Of a stretch of 64,000 nt of DNA, positions 10,396 to 21,244 are shown in pieces. Within the stretch, counting starts at the first letter, position 1; each line of letters starts with the position of its first letter. The position numbers and the translations under genes were made by a program. Origin of the DNA: Neoarius graeffei (taxonomy: Eukaryota; Chordata; Actinopteri; Siluriformes; Ariidae); NCBI RefSeq assembly GCF_027579695.1, contig NC_083570.1, forward strand, positions 10,538,051 to 10,602,050, written 5' to 3'. Under the pieces are notes generated by a model. The model saw only the letters and a list, made by a program, of their open reading frames with translations, searched no databases and had not been told where the DNA came from.

Positions 10396-11035
10396 CCTCC
10401 ATGATCTTCCAGGTTTTCATTTATTTGTCTGTCTTGAATGATGTCTGTCTTGAATGATGTCTGTAGCACCAGGTACTTTGAGATCTCAGGGAACTCAACT
10501 CATCACTCAGTCATGCCCATTACACTGGGTGGCATGTAGGGCAGTAACGTGATCCCTCCACTTCTGCTGGTCTTTCACCATGACTGAAATGCTGCTCCAG
10601 GTCTTTCCCATCTGCTGCATTTCTTTCTCCACCATCCGCCGCCATGTGATCTTCGGACGACCTCTCCTTCGCTTTCCCTCTGGTGTCCAGTGTAAGGCAG
10701 TCTTGACGATGGAGGCTTCTTGGCAGATGACATGGCCAATCCACCTCCAGCGTCTCCTCATTAGGATGGTAGCCAAGGATTCGGTTCCACACCTTTCAAG
10801 CAGGTCTGTTTGAAATGGTTTTGGACCAGAAGATGCGTAGAATTCGGCGGAGGCTCTTGGTGTGAAATGTGGAAAGCTTTGTTAAATCGTTCTCAGTCAG
10901 CCTCCAGCATTCCGAACCATATAGGAGAGTTGTGAGGACACAGCTGTGGTAGAGTCTCAGCTTGGAGTAAGTGCTGTAGGTGGAGGAGCGCGATACCTTG
11001 CTCATCATGTTAACAGGGAACTCAACTGATGGATA
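10396..11035 (-). pseudogene. LINE reverse transcriptase C-terminal fragment
   Basis: On the minus strand the peptide LRLYHSCVLTTLLYGSECW (about 10910-10966) is the familiar post-polymerase segment of non-LTR reverse transcriptases. After a frame change near 10800 it continues with RRRWRWIGHVICQEAS and TPEGKRRRGRPKITWRR and runs to a stop near 10507. The clade is not certain; RTE-like or jockey-like are both possible. A short duplication (GTCTTGAATGAT, twice) lies in the tail at 10430-10460. Confidence 0.75.
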
Positions 11036-11259
11036 ATTTTCCAACTCGTATGAAAAATCCTTCTTTACTAGCATTAAAGGATCTAATCCCATCACAAAGA
11101 TCAACTTTCTGAAAGGGTCTTGACCATGCATTGGCCTCTAAACTGTGAAAATAGTCAGAGACGGTTTTACTATCTTTTTTGCATAACGGCAGCCAAATTG
11201 GTTTCTCGGACCACCATTTCACCGTAGCACAAGACCTTCCTCTTCTTACGGTACGTCAG
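11036..11259. other. Unassigned, precedes host exon
   Basis: A 66-codon open stretch on the minus strand (11022-11222) resembles nothing I know. The right end (CTTCCTCTTCTTACGG...CAG) is pyrimidine-rich and can serve as the acceptor region of the exon that follows. Confidence 0.35.
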
Positions 11260-11430
11260 TGTGTGTTCTAGCCACACTGCAGAGTGTATTCCCTCCATCA
11301 GAGCTGGCCGCCTTCATGTCTCTGCTCAGGCGTGATAAAGAACAGCAGCTGAACGAGCTCACTATGATCGTCACCGGGATTTGCCTCTTCAACAAGGACA
11401 GCGGGAAAGGAGGAGAGAGCATTGAGGACC
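11260..11430 (+). CDS. cfap206: Single exon resembling cfap206 (cilia and flagella associated protein 206)
   Basis: The plus-strand frame encodes about 57 residues, including SVFPPSELAAF, DKEQQLNELTMIVTGI and LFNKDSGKGGE. This closely follows my recollection of vertebrate CFAP206, an axonemal protein linked to radial spoke 2 in motile cilia. The exon ends GAGGACC with donor GTGAGT at 11431, leaving phase 1. The acceptor is either CAG at 11257-11259 or CAG at 11280-11282. There is no stop in the exon. No other cfap206 exon is visible in the window, so it is either one exon of a gene with very long repeat-filled introns or a stranded gene fragment. Confidence 0.75.
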
Positions 11431-11699
11431 GTGAGTGCATCTCACCTCGAGTTCTGATAAACGCTTGCCATCATTCATTTACAACCCCGATTCCAAAAAA
11501 GTTGGGAGAAAATACAAATTGTAAATAAAAACGGAATGCAATGATGTGGAAGTTTCAAAATTCCATATTTTATTCAGAATAGAACATAGATGTCATATCA
11601 AATGTTTAAACTGAGAAAATGTATCATTTAAAGAGAAATTAGGTGATTTTTAAATTTCATGACAACAACGCATCTCAAAGTTGGGACAAGGCCATGTTT

Positions 11700-12720
11700 A
11701 TCACTGTGAGACATCCCCTTTTCTCTTTATAACAGTCTGTAAATGTCTGGGGACTGAAGAGACAAGTTGCTCAAGTTTAGGGAAAGGAATGTTAACCCAT
11801 TCTTGTCTAATGTAGGATTCTAGTTGCTCAACTGTCTTGGGTCTTTTTTGTCATATCTTCCGTTTTATGATGCACCAAATGTTTTCTATGGGTGAAAGAT
11901 CTGGACTGCAGGCTGGCCAGTTCAGTACCCTGACCCTTCTTCTACACAGCCATGATGCTGTAATTGATGCAGTATGTGGTTTGGCATTGTCATGTTGGAA
12001 AATGCAAGGTCTTCCCTGAAAGAGACATCATCTGGATGGGAGCATATGTTGCTCTAGAACCTGGATATACCTTTCAGCATTGATGGTGTCTTTCCAGATG
12101 TGTAAGCTGCCCATGCCACACACACTAATGCAACCCCATACCATCAGAGATGCAGGCTTCTGAACTGAGCGCTGATAACAACTTGGGTCGTCCTTCTCCT
12201 CTTTAGTCCGAATGACACGGCGTCCTTGATTTCCATAAAGAACTTCAAATTTTGATTCATCTGACCACAGAACAGTTTTCCACTTTGCCACAGTCCATTT
12301 TAAATGAGCCTTGGCCCAGAGAAGATGTCTGCGCTTCTGGATCATGTTTAGATATGGCTTCTTCTTTGAACTATAGAGTTTTAGCTGGCAACGGCGGATG
12401 GCACGGTGAATTGTGTTCACAGAAAATGTTCTCTGGAAATATTCCTGAGCCCATTTTGTGATTTCCAATACAGAAGCATGCCTGTATGTGATGCAGTGCC
12501 GTCTAAGGGCCCGAAGATCACGGGCACCCAGTATGGTTTTCCGGCCTTGACCCTTACGCACAGATTCTTCCAGATTTTCTGAATCTTTTGATGATATTAT
12601 GCACTGTAGATGATGATATGTTCAAACTCTTTGCAATTTTACACTGTCAAACTCCTTTCTGATTTTGCTCCACTATTTGTCGGCGCAGAATTAGGGGGAT
12701 TGGTGATCCTCTTCCCATCT
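11700..12720 (-). pseudogene. Tc1 transposase, frameshifted
   Basis: Minus-strand transposase. After an N-terminal helix-turn-helix region (about 12560-12720, degraded), the long frame 12028-12561 shows the first catalytic block LWSDESKFE and [12 protein letters not shown]. After a frame change near 12024 come a DNAKPH block with the second Asp (about 11955-11980) and SPDLSPIENIW with the third acidic residue (about 11880-11915), ending near 11715. All three catalytic acids are present, but at least two frame changes destroy the product. Confidence 0.9.
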
Positions 12721-13283
12721 TTACTTCTGAGAGCCGCTGCCACTCCAAGATGCTCTTTTTATACCCAGTCATGTTAATGACCTATTGCCAATTGACCTAA
12801 TGAGTTGCAATTTGGTCCTCCAGCTGTTCCTTTTTTGTACCTTTAACTTTTCCAGCCTCTTATTGCCCCTGTCCCAACTTTTTTGAGATGTGTTGCTGTC
12901 ATGAAATTTCAAATGAGCCAATATTTGGCATGAAATTTCAAAATGTCTCACTTGACATTTGATATGTTGTCTAAGTTATTGCATTCCATTTTTATCTACA
13001 ATTTGTACTTTGTCCCAACCACTGGCGGCTCGTTAATAGGGGCGATTTGGGCGACGCACTCCCAAACAGGGAGGGAGATTTTTTTTTTTTTATCTACTCC
13101 TACTACCACGGCAACAGTAATGTCACTGTCCAATCAGGTGTAGCCACGCCCTTTTGGTGCGATTTCTGTCAGGTTAGGATTTGCCCCAAAATCTCCCATT
13201 GACAGTAATGGTATGTACGTTTTTTTTTTGAAAATCATGCTCCCAATGCATTTTCTATTAGGTTTTATGTGCTAGCATAAGCA

Positions 13284-13830
13284 GTGTGCTTTCGTCATAC
13301 GCCTGTTGCGCGGGAAATGTGTGAACATTCTATGAAGATGGTGGCGAGTGTTGAGTGCAACATTACAATAGCGTCTCTGAAAGAAGTTCCCTTTAGTCGT
13401 CGTACCAATGAGGAGAAAACGGCAATCAAACAGCTAGAACCTCCTAGACCGAATTTAAACATCAAGCAAGTGTCTACGAAGGGGGAGAAGACCTACTCAA
13501 GAGGTTTTAACAAGAACTGGTACCACCGGAAAACTTGGCTAGCTGGCTGTGATGTAGTCAATGCTCTTTTTTTGCTACCTTTGCATTCTCTTCCACCCTG
13601 GAAGTAGCACAGCAGACGGTACAGCGTGGACCATAAACGGAGTTACAGATATGCATCATCTCTCCGAGAAAGTGAAGAAGGACGAGAATTCAAAGATTCA
13701 CATGGACAGCTGTCTGAAATTTTCAGCCTTTGGGAGAATAAACATTGCCACACAGCTGGATGAGGGGTATCGGCTAGCAGTTCGTCGTCACAATGATGAG
13801 GTGAGCAAGAACCGACACATACTCAATACC
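13284..13830 (+). pseudogene. hAT transposase N-terminus with TTF-type zinc finger
   Basis: Plus-strand coding remains: KGEKTYSRGFNKNWYHRKTW (about 13480-13540), then, after a frame change near 13575, AWTINGVTDMHHLSEKVKK and MDSCLKFSAFGRINIATQLD (to about 13764). This is the TTF-type zinc finger and following region of hAT transposases related to the domesticated ZMYM1 family. It ends at GATGAGGTGAGC, a plausible splice donor. The catalytic part is missing. Confidence 0.8.
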
Positions 13831-14252
13831 AATGGCAGTTGTTTTACCAATGGCAGTTTAACATTGCCATGCTTGGAATATTTCAGTAGCCTCAAGTTCT
13901 CTCTGACTTGGTGTAGATTAAGCATATTTTCAGTTTTTATATATATTGTACAGTATATCTGTGTTCATTGGAGCCAGCAGCACCTTACCTTTTTTCCAAC
14001 TTGTTAAGCCAAGTTGCACTGACTACAAAACCTTGTGTAACCTTGTGTGTGTGTGTGTAGCTAAATAACTAAAGCCTTTTGTGTTCATTGACATGCTTGT
14101 AATACTTTAAATTTCCTTTTAAGGCATGGCTTTCTGGAGGAATTCTTGGGGAAAAAAACTGCAGAATTTATTTAGAATTATTTATAATTTTTTTAAATGG
14201 TGCAATTCCATGTAAAAAAAACCACATAATTAAGCTGCACATGTTTGTTTGA

Positions 14253-14365
14253 CCTGGCGACTTGTCCAGGGTGTACCCCGCCTTTCGCCCGTAGTCAGCT
14301 GGGATAGGCTCCAGCTTGCCTGCGACCCTGTAGAAGGATAAAGCGGCTAGAGATAATGAGATGAG
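14253..14365 (+). mobile_element. SINE, 5'-truncated copy
   Basis: Only the last 113 bp of the SINE, from GACCTGGCGACTTGTCCAGG-type sequence to the GAGATGAG tail. A perfect 12-bp duplication ATGTTTGTTTGA flanks it (14241-14252 and 14366-14377), so truncation happened during insertion. Confidence 0.9.
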
Positions 14366-15007
14366 ATGTTTGTTTGATGGTTATGCTTTTCTTCATCTTT
14401 TTCAAAACTTAAACACTTGTTTTGGATTTATATCCTGCCACTTTAATTGCATTCTTTAGAATGAAGAAATTAGAATGTTTATAATTAAGAATTTGTGTCT
14501 ACTTATTATAGAATACTGGAATATGAGAAAATAAATGAGTAATGTAATGTAATATTAATTGATTGTGATGCCAAATGTTTTGCTTTGAAGGCTTCACAAT
14601 GAATCATCTTCCTTAGTTTGCCACCTTTAACTTGTTCAGTGTTGCCACCTAGTGGAGAGAAGAGATATTGTCTATATTGATATCTGAATTTACCAGGCAA
14701 AAACAAGTTCGGCCAATTGACTTGCTACCTAGGTCAATTTACTTCAGTCCTGTGGACATTTATGGTCCGTGTAGACATAACGGGGGAAAATTGCCCCCTC
14801 TGAAAAAAAATTCAGGAGCCGCCACTGGTCCCAACTTTTTTGGAATCGGGGTTGTAGAAATCTTTCCAGAATTAAATCATCTTAATTATAGTTTCCCATC
14901 TAGAAACAGGTGCTTTAGTCAGTGATATGATTTGAACTTTAATTTCAATGTGTGTATCAATCAGAAGGATTCTGTAAAAGCTGATTAAAATTGTCTGTGT
15001 TCTGTAG

Positions 15008-16373
15008 GGTTGCCACCTGTGTCTGACAAAAATCCTGGACATTTCGACCATCCAATCGACCTTTTTGCTTGTAAGCAACGGTGCCCTTCGCACATCTAAC
15101 CCAAGACAAAAATCGCCCTTCTATGCTGAAATTGTATTGCTCTAATTAGTAAAAATAACGCTTTTGCTAGTTATTTGTTTAGTTAATTGCTTTACATAAT
15201 ATAGCAGGTCTTCATTATTTTGGTTTATTTCCAACAGTTTTTGGTTGTGGACACCTGGGGGCAGTAGTGGGCACAGGTAAAAGGGGAATACATACTGTAA
15301 TTAAGTTCTGTTTGTTTGCTTATGTGGAATAAAAATAAATAATTAATTTTTCATTGTATCTAAGAATACCTGAATGTAACAATGTAAGGTGTAGTGTCAA
15401 ACAGCTTACCTGATTGCTTAGAGTGTGGTGTGTGCTTTGCTTGTGCTTGCCTGTGCCTCTGCTGCTCTTGGCTAAACAAATACATAGGAGGACATGTAAC
15501 TGATATAACTGGGCACATACAGGAGTATGTACTACACTACACTATTTCATTTAATTCACCAAAACCTTACCTAGTCTTCCATTTATATTTGGTGTTTTTC
15601 TTTGCTGCTGCTATGAGTCCTGGCTGATTTTCAATGAATGTCTTGAACTCAGTACAGGACAACTGAAAGTTTAGCCTGACTTGAAGCTCAGCCTTCACCA
15701 TTGCAACAGAGAGTCTGTTTCTTTTATCAGTCCAAGCATCCTCCATTGCCCCTTTTCCACCAAAGCAGTTCCAGGGCTGGTTCGGGGCCAGTGCTTAGTT
15801 TGGAACCGGGTTTTCTGTTTCCACTGACAAAGAACTGGCTCTGGGGCCAGAAAAACCGGTTCCAGGCTAGCACCAACTCTCTGCTGGGCCAGAGGAAAGA
15901 ACCGCTTACGTCAGCGGGGGGGGGCGGAGTTGTTAAGACCAACAGCAATAAAAAAGACCGCGAAAGATCGCCATTTTTAGGCGATGAGAAGCAGCAGCTC
16001 TACAAACGCGAAGTCATCCATTATTATTATTATTGTTGTTGTTGTTGCTGCTGCTTCTTCCGTGTTGTTGTTGCTTTGATATTCGCGCCAAGGTTTATGC
16101 AAACGTAGCGCCGTAACTGACGTATACTGCGACGTAAGTGACGTATACAGTGACGTAATGACGTATTCAGCGACATAATGACGTGGCTCCGCTTAGCACG
16201 GCGAGCTTGGAAAAGCAAACTGGTTCTCAGCTGGCTCGCAAGTTGAAATACACATTTTGCCCATTATGTACAAAAAACCGGGACATTCAGTGTCCCAGAT
16301 TTTTTTTTTTTTTTTCCGGGACAGACCATGAAAATCCGGGACAATCAGGAAAAACCGGGACAGGTGGCAACAC
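15008..16373. mobile_element. DNA transposon-like insertion with GGTTGCCACCTGT ends
   Basis: Left end GGTTGCCACCTGT and right end ACAGGTGGCAAC are inverted repeats, and TA stands beside each end, which would fit a Tc1/mariner-type target; hAT cannot be excluded. Removing it rejoins finTRIM intron sequence. No transposase was recognised. The part at about 15735-16245 differs in style (repeated GGTTC/GAACC words, a (TTA)(TTG)(CTG) run at 16020-16055) and may be a second nested MITE. Confidence 0.6.
16117..16187. repeat. Cluster of TGACGT motifs
   Basis: Within 71 bp TGACGT occurs five times, with two further GACGTA/GACATA variants. TGACGT is the core of CRE/ATF binding sites. The cluster lies inside the inserted element, so a regulatory role is only a possibility. 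Confidence 0.6.
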
Positions 16374-16403
16374 TAGAACAGAGTGTTAAATTTATCTTCA
16401 GTG

Positions 16404-16959
16404 ATGGTTGTAATCTGGTTCGGGGTGGGTTTCCTGATAACGTTGCCCTTTAGACCTAAAGAGAGAGTTGAGAGACTCTCTTAAGGAACGAATGTTATCT
16501 CTGTACATGGTTTTTCCGAACTCACTCATAAGAAGGAGTCTAAAGAGCAACCGGACGAAGAGTGTCTTTGTTTGATTTTCACACACACACACACACAAAA
16601 AAAATTTTACAAACATATTAACATTACTACAATGACTCAGTGTGTGAAAAAGGGGGCACCCCAAGGAAGCTACTTAAAGCTCATAGTAGGGGGCCCAATT
16701 TCTCACAATCACACTAAAACAACAGACATTAAATACTGTACAACACACTATAAGACAGACACACAACAGACATTCCCAGCATTCAAACGCAACTTTGTGT
16801 GTGTGAGGGGGGGGAAACAAATCAGGACACAACAGTTTAAGGGTAGGATACAACTGTTAAGGGCAGCATCGATGAGAGGAAACACACCACTGGTACACCA
16901 AATTACCCACCTATATACATGACTGGTCAATCAAACATACATTAACAAAGTTGCTTCTT
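16404..16959. other. Unassigned sequence and probable LINE 3' part
   Basis: No gene is seen. A (CA)n run at 16580-16597 lies inside. The part from about 16620 on probably belongs to the 3' untranslated end of the minus-strand LINE that follows. Confidence 0.35.
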
Positions 16960-18008
16960 TAACTTTTTCTTAAAGATTGAAATATAGTGTGACATTTTTA
17001 GTGTCATCGAGCTCATTCCAAATTTGTGGTCCTCGACACACAATACTGAAACTGGTGCATTTTAACTTTCGCCTTCTTCCTGTGATGAGATGTTTGTTTC
17101 TAGTGTTGTAGGTGTGCAGAGGTAGACAGATTGGAACGAGGTCACATAATTTATGATTGAGTTTATGCACAACTTGATACATTAACTCAGCGTTTTGGAG
17201 GTAGTTGTAATCCATAAGCTTCAAAAGATTAAAACGATTGAAAAGTGGTCCGGTGGGAGAATTCTAATGGGACCATGATAAGGCACGTATGGTTTTCTTC
17301 TGGAGAATCTCTAGTTTTTTAAAGTAGGAAATGTGTTGCACCATATGACATTACAATAATTTAAGTGAGGTTCAAATAAGGTTTTGTACAGGGTAAGAAG
17401 CACAGAAAGTGGGATAAAATGCGTCAACTTGAAAAACAAACCGACATATTTAGACACACTTTTTTTTTTTAATAGGCCATCAGTGTGGTGTTTGAAGTTG
17501 AGAAATTCGTCAACCAGGATCCCCAGAAATTTTGTAGAGCTAACTTTAGCAATGTTCTGTACGTTTATTTTAGGACAAACATAATCGGTATCAGTTTGTT
17601 TTTTGTTGGGACAAAGCATAATATAATTTATTTTGCTGATATTAAGAGACAGTTTGTTACATTTAAACCAGGTATCCACTTGTATGAGCTCACTATTTAT
17701 GGTTTGTTCAAGTTCAACAAGGTTTTTATGAGAAAGAAACATGTTTATATCATCAGCAAATGGAACTTTATACAATATACATGAGGAATGAACAAAGTCA
17801 TTTATGTACAACAAAAAGAAGTGGCCCCAAAGTGGAACCCTGGGGAACCCCATGTTTAATGGGTTTGAGTGATGATTTATGGTCATGTACACAAACATAT
17901 TGTTGTCTCCCAAATAAATACTGAACCAGTTAAGCGATAGGCCCCTGATACCATAGTGTTGTGATTTATTGATTAGGATTTCGAGGTCGATGGTGGCAAA
18001 TGCTTTAG
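16960..18008 (-). pseudogene. LINE reverse transcriptase, jockey/CR1-like
   Basis: Minus-strand reverse transcriptase with blocks in order: SKAFATIDLEILINKSQHYG (about 17945-18010), FLLYINDFV (about 17785-17812), FADDINMFLSH (about 17735-17768, polymerase FADD) and KFLGILVDEFLNFKHH (about 17490-17540). The open frame covers 17311-18024 with 237 codons. A C-terminal piece follows in another frame (16970-17224: YNTRNKHLITGRRRK, QIWNELDD). The 5' part of the LINE is missing. Confidence 0.85.
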
Positions 18009-18009
18009 A

Positions 18010-18032
18010 TACAGTGCTCAGCATAAATGAGT
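18010..18032. mobile_element. Isolated end of a Tc1-like element
   Basis: The 23 bp starting ACAGTGCTCAGC, followed by ATAAATGAGTA, match the left terminus of the Tc1 relic at 43372 with one difference. Only this end remains, at the junction between the LINE and the finTRIM 3' flank. Confidence 0.6.
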
Positions 18033-18036
18033 AGCA

Positions 18037-18520
18037 CTCATGTACTGGATGTTCTAATGGAGTTTAAATATTGTTCAATGTTTTACAGTCAAATCTCAGG
18101 GTTTAGAAACAACTTCAGATTGTAAAAAGTGAATGTGGATTTTACATCTTAGAACACAAGTAGAAAAATCAAATTCATTCCAAAAGTGATTTTTATTTTT
18201 ATATAGTGTGACCTGAACAGGTTTAAAATGTTGTTCTGTTCTGGCTTTATTACTGTTTTAGTTATTTAATGAGACGCTGCTTAATATGAAACAAACAGAA
18301 CTTTATAATGCAAAGGTCATGAGATCATTTTCTTTTTAAATTTGACGAGTTTATTGTTTGACTGTTAATTAACATTTCCTTTTTAATTATTTTAAATTAT
18401 TCATTTGTTTTAATTTAAATAATAAAATGAGTGTTTTTGTGCAGCTGGATTGTGTTCCAGTGAAACAGATGACTGAACAACAACGTGGCAACATGCAGGA
18501 ATTTTACAGAAAACACTACA
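18037..18520. repeat. finTRIM 3' flank, duplicated at 50223-50702
   Basis: About 480 bp downstream of the first finTRIM are nearly identical to the sequence downstream of the second one (from ATGTTCTAATGGAGTTTAAA onward), with a few small indels. This shows that duplication extended beyond the genes. Confidence 0.9.
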
Positions 18521-18525
18521 CACTT

Positions 18526-19966
18526 TTATTCTGGATCACACAATCTCATAGTAGAACCAGGAGACCAGAGGAGCCCAAACCCAGCGTATAGAGTCTGAGT
18601 GAATGTGGTGTGGACTCTGTGGAGGAGCTTCATCGTGTCAGAGACGCTGTAGAAGGACAGAGTTCCTGCACTGTGATCCACATACACTCCTATTCTGGAA
18701 GGTGACGGAACTCTGAGAACAGTCTCAATGTTGTTGTGCCAGAAAGAGAGAGAAGAAGAAGAACACCATAGACTCCAGGACTGATTGTTGAATCCAAACC
18801 AACACTCTTTACCCCGTCCTTTCCTGCTGATGTCTTTATATGAGACTGATATGAACACACCAGCAGCACTGCTCCACTCCACCTCCCAGTAACAGCGTCC
18901 ACACACACTCTCCTTACACAACACCTGCTCCCAGGAATCAAATCTCTCTGGATGATCAGAGTAACGCTGCTCTCTCTCATTGTCTCTCACCGCTCTGTTC
19001 TTCTCAGACAGAATGAGGTGACGATGTACCGTGTTGGGATCCAGAGTCAGATAACAGAAATCTAAAATAAAAGAGAAAAACAAACGGAACAATGTGAACA
19101 TGTTGGGTTTAATTCACACAATATATTTATGTGTGTGTGTGTGTGTGTGTGTGTTAGATGTACATTTCAGAAAGTCTTCTCTGCTCTGTGGTTCTGGTCC
19201 TGAAATGATCTGAACTGCTGCCGCTGTGGAGAGAAAAATAGAAACATGAGTTTGTGTAAAAGATGGAAAGAGTTTAAAGTGATCCAGTCAGTTTATTCAT
19301 TTTAAATCAGTGTTTTAGTTCAAAGTGTAGGGTGAATAAAGTGTCTGCAGAAAAGAAAGCAGGAGCATCGCTAAGAAATAACACATCACTGTGTTTCTCC
19401 AGCAGGAACAGCTCCTCTTACCATGTGGAGGGATTTTGTTGAATTCCTCCTCACAGAATTCCTCGAGTCTCTTTTTCAGATCTGAGAGAGAATTCCTCAC
19501 TCCATCAAATGAGAGATGTTGATGGACAGTGACGCTGGATGTGTGAAATGATGGTCTTTCCAATTCAGGAGAGCGACGTCCAGAAGCTAAAACCTACAGA
19601 AAGCAAATGAAATGTAAAACCCACTTGTGATGTCAGACAGGGACATTTATTGTTCCCTTAATGAGAGGTGTTTTAGAGAGTGTGTGAGGAACAGCTGGCT
19701 CTGTAGATCAGACAGTGAGTGTTACCTGGAGGAAATGGATGTGATCGTGTGTGTGTGAAAGCTGCTCCAGCTCAGTGACTCTCCTCTGAAGATCAGCAAT
19801 CTCCTGCTCCAGTTGCTCCAGGAGTCGTTCAGCTCGACTCAGTTCAGCCTTCTCCTGATCTCTGATCAGCTCCGTCACCTCCCAGCGCTTTTTCTCCATG
19901 GAGCTGATCAGCTCAGTAAAGATCCTCTCACTGTCCTCCACTGCTGTCTGTGCACTGAGCTGTTAG

Positions 19967-20014
<48 letters not shown>

Positions 20015-20342
20015 AAATTAAAGCTCATCTATCATTCCCTCTCTTACTGGGACTGTAAATGACTCGTTGTCCATGTTGTGTGTGTTTCTAGGAGCAGCTC
20101 TGTTTCTGCTCACTGCTCACCTTTATAGTGTTCACAGCCTGTTTCAGTTCCTGCACCTTCTTCTGCTTCTCCTGGATTCTCTGCTGGGATTTCATCTGCT
20201 CCTCCTTTAACTCACTCTGAGGACAAATAAAATACATTCAGCTTTTTATACAGTACAAGCAAACTGGTTCCATATTAATGTCAGTTCAAAGTACATTCAT
20301 GTTTCTTACACTTGTGAATGTTATGTATTGTGTGAGTGTGCA

Positions 20343-20380
<38 letters not shown>

Positions 20381-21192
20381 GTTCACTAACTGGTCTGACC
20401 AGATTACGACCATCACTGAAGATAAATTTAACACTCTGTTCACCAGAACACAGACAATTTTAATCAGCTTTTACAGAATCCTTCTGATTGATACACACAT
20501 TGAAATTAAAGTTCAAATCATATCACTGACTAAAGCACCTGTTTCTAGATGGGAAACTATAATTAAGATGATTTAATTCTGGAAAGATTTCTAGTTCTCA
20601 CCTGTTTCTCAGCTCTTTCTGCTGCGGCTGAAACAGCGTCATGGTCTTTATGTTTCTCCAACATGCACAAAGAGCAAATATATATTTGATCAGTACGACA
20701 GTAGATCTTCAGCATGTCACCATGTTCAGAGCAGATCTTCTCTTGGAGTTTTGCTGAGGCTTCAATTAATTTGTGCTTTTTTAAAGCAGGAACTTCAAGA
20801 TGAGGTTTCAGATGAGTTTCACAAAATGAAGCCAAACACATCAGACAGGACTTGACGGCTTTGTGTTTTCTCCCAGTGCAGAAATCACACTCCACATCTC
20901 CAGGTCCAGCGTAACAGTGAGCAGGAGAAGCGGCTTGGACTTCAGTCTTCTCCAGTTTCTCCACCACTTCATCCAGCATGTTGTTTCTGCGTAGAACAGG
21001 CTTTGTCGTGAAAGTGTCTCTGCACTGAGGACAGCTGTAGATGCCCTTCTGATCCTCCTGATCCCAGCAGCCATTAATACACACCTTACAGAAACTGTGA
21101 CCACAGGGGATAGTCACCGGATCCTTCAGGAGATCCAGACACACTGGACACAAGAACTGGTCCTGAGCTACTGCAATACTGGCCTCGGCCAT
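18526..21192 (-). CDS. finTRIM-like E3 ubiquitin ligase, copy 1, intact
   Basis: Spliced minus-strand gene. Exons by window position: 20602-21192, 20121-20216, 19726-19959, 19422-19593, 19164-19223, 18526-19061; all junctions have GT/AG and phases agree, giving 1689 nt (562 aa plus stop). Exon 1 (residues 1-197) holds a C3HC4 RING (C15, C18, C30, H32, C35, C38, C54, C57) and two B-box-like zinc regions (about 103-127 and 153-183). Exons 2-3 encode a coiled coil. The last exon encodes PRY-SPRY/B30.2 (LDPNT, ERFDSWEQVLC, CGRCYWEVEW, GVYVDHSAGTLSFYSV). The start MAEASI fits the family. FinTRIMs are fish-specific TRIM proteins, generally virus-inducible ubiquitin ligases whose B30.2 recognises ligands; that role here is inferred from the family. 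About 18 of the first 197 residues differ from copy 2. Confidence 0.93.
19131..19154. repeat. (GT)n microsatellite in finTRIM intron
   Basis: Plain GT repeat in intron 5. Similar runs occur at 19973-20008 (CA, intron 2) and 20343-20376 (GT, intron 1); all three are shorter or missing in copy 2. Confidence 0.9.
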
Positions 21193-21209
21193 TTTCCTGA
21201 ACTCACTCA

Positions 21210-21210
21210 C

Positions 21211-21244
<34 letters not shown>

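Larger units (their letters stand above)
13020..14827 (+). mobile_element. hAT transposon (ZMYM1-like) inserted in the Tc1 element
   Basis: Ends CACTGGCGGCTC and GAGCCGCCACTG form the inverted repeat. The 8-bp target duplication GTCCCAAC is perfect (13012-13019 and 14828-14835). It lies in the right inverted repeat of the Tc1 element and itself contains a truncated SINE (14253-14365). Coding remains are at its left half. Confidence 0.95.
11482..14854 (-). mobile_element. Tc1-like transposon carrying a nested hAT
   Basis: Inverted ends CAACCCCGATTCCAAAAAAG and CTTTTTTGGAATCGGGGTTG are flanked by TA on both sides (11480-11481 and 14855-14856), the Tc1/mariner target. The transposase is on the minus strand. 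Without the hAT inserted at 13020-14827 the element would be about 1.56 kb, the normal size for this family. Confidence 0.95.
14857..16403 (+). other. finTRIM intron-1 fragment in opposite orientation, with insertion
   Basis: 14857-15005 is the reverse complement of 20450-20594 in intron 1 of the finTRIM at 18526, and 16374-16403 continues that match (20412-20441). The two parts are separated by an inserted element (15008-16373). No exon is included. It is a stray piece of a further finTRIM copy, inverted relative to the intact genes. Confidence 0.8.

Noticed and set aside
15701..16108. Plus-strand 135-codon frame ending in a Cys run
   Set aside because: Contains a translated trinucleotide run and no known domain; it lies within an inserted repeat.
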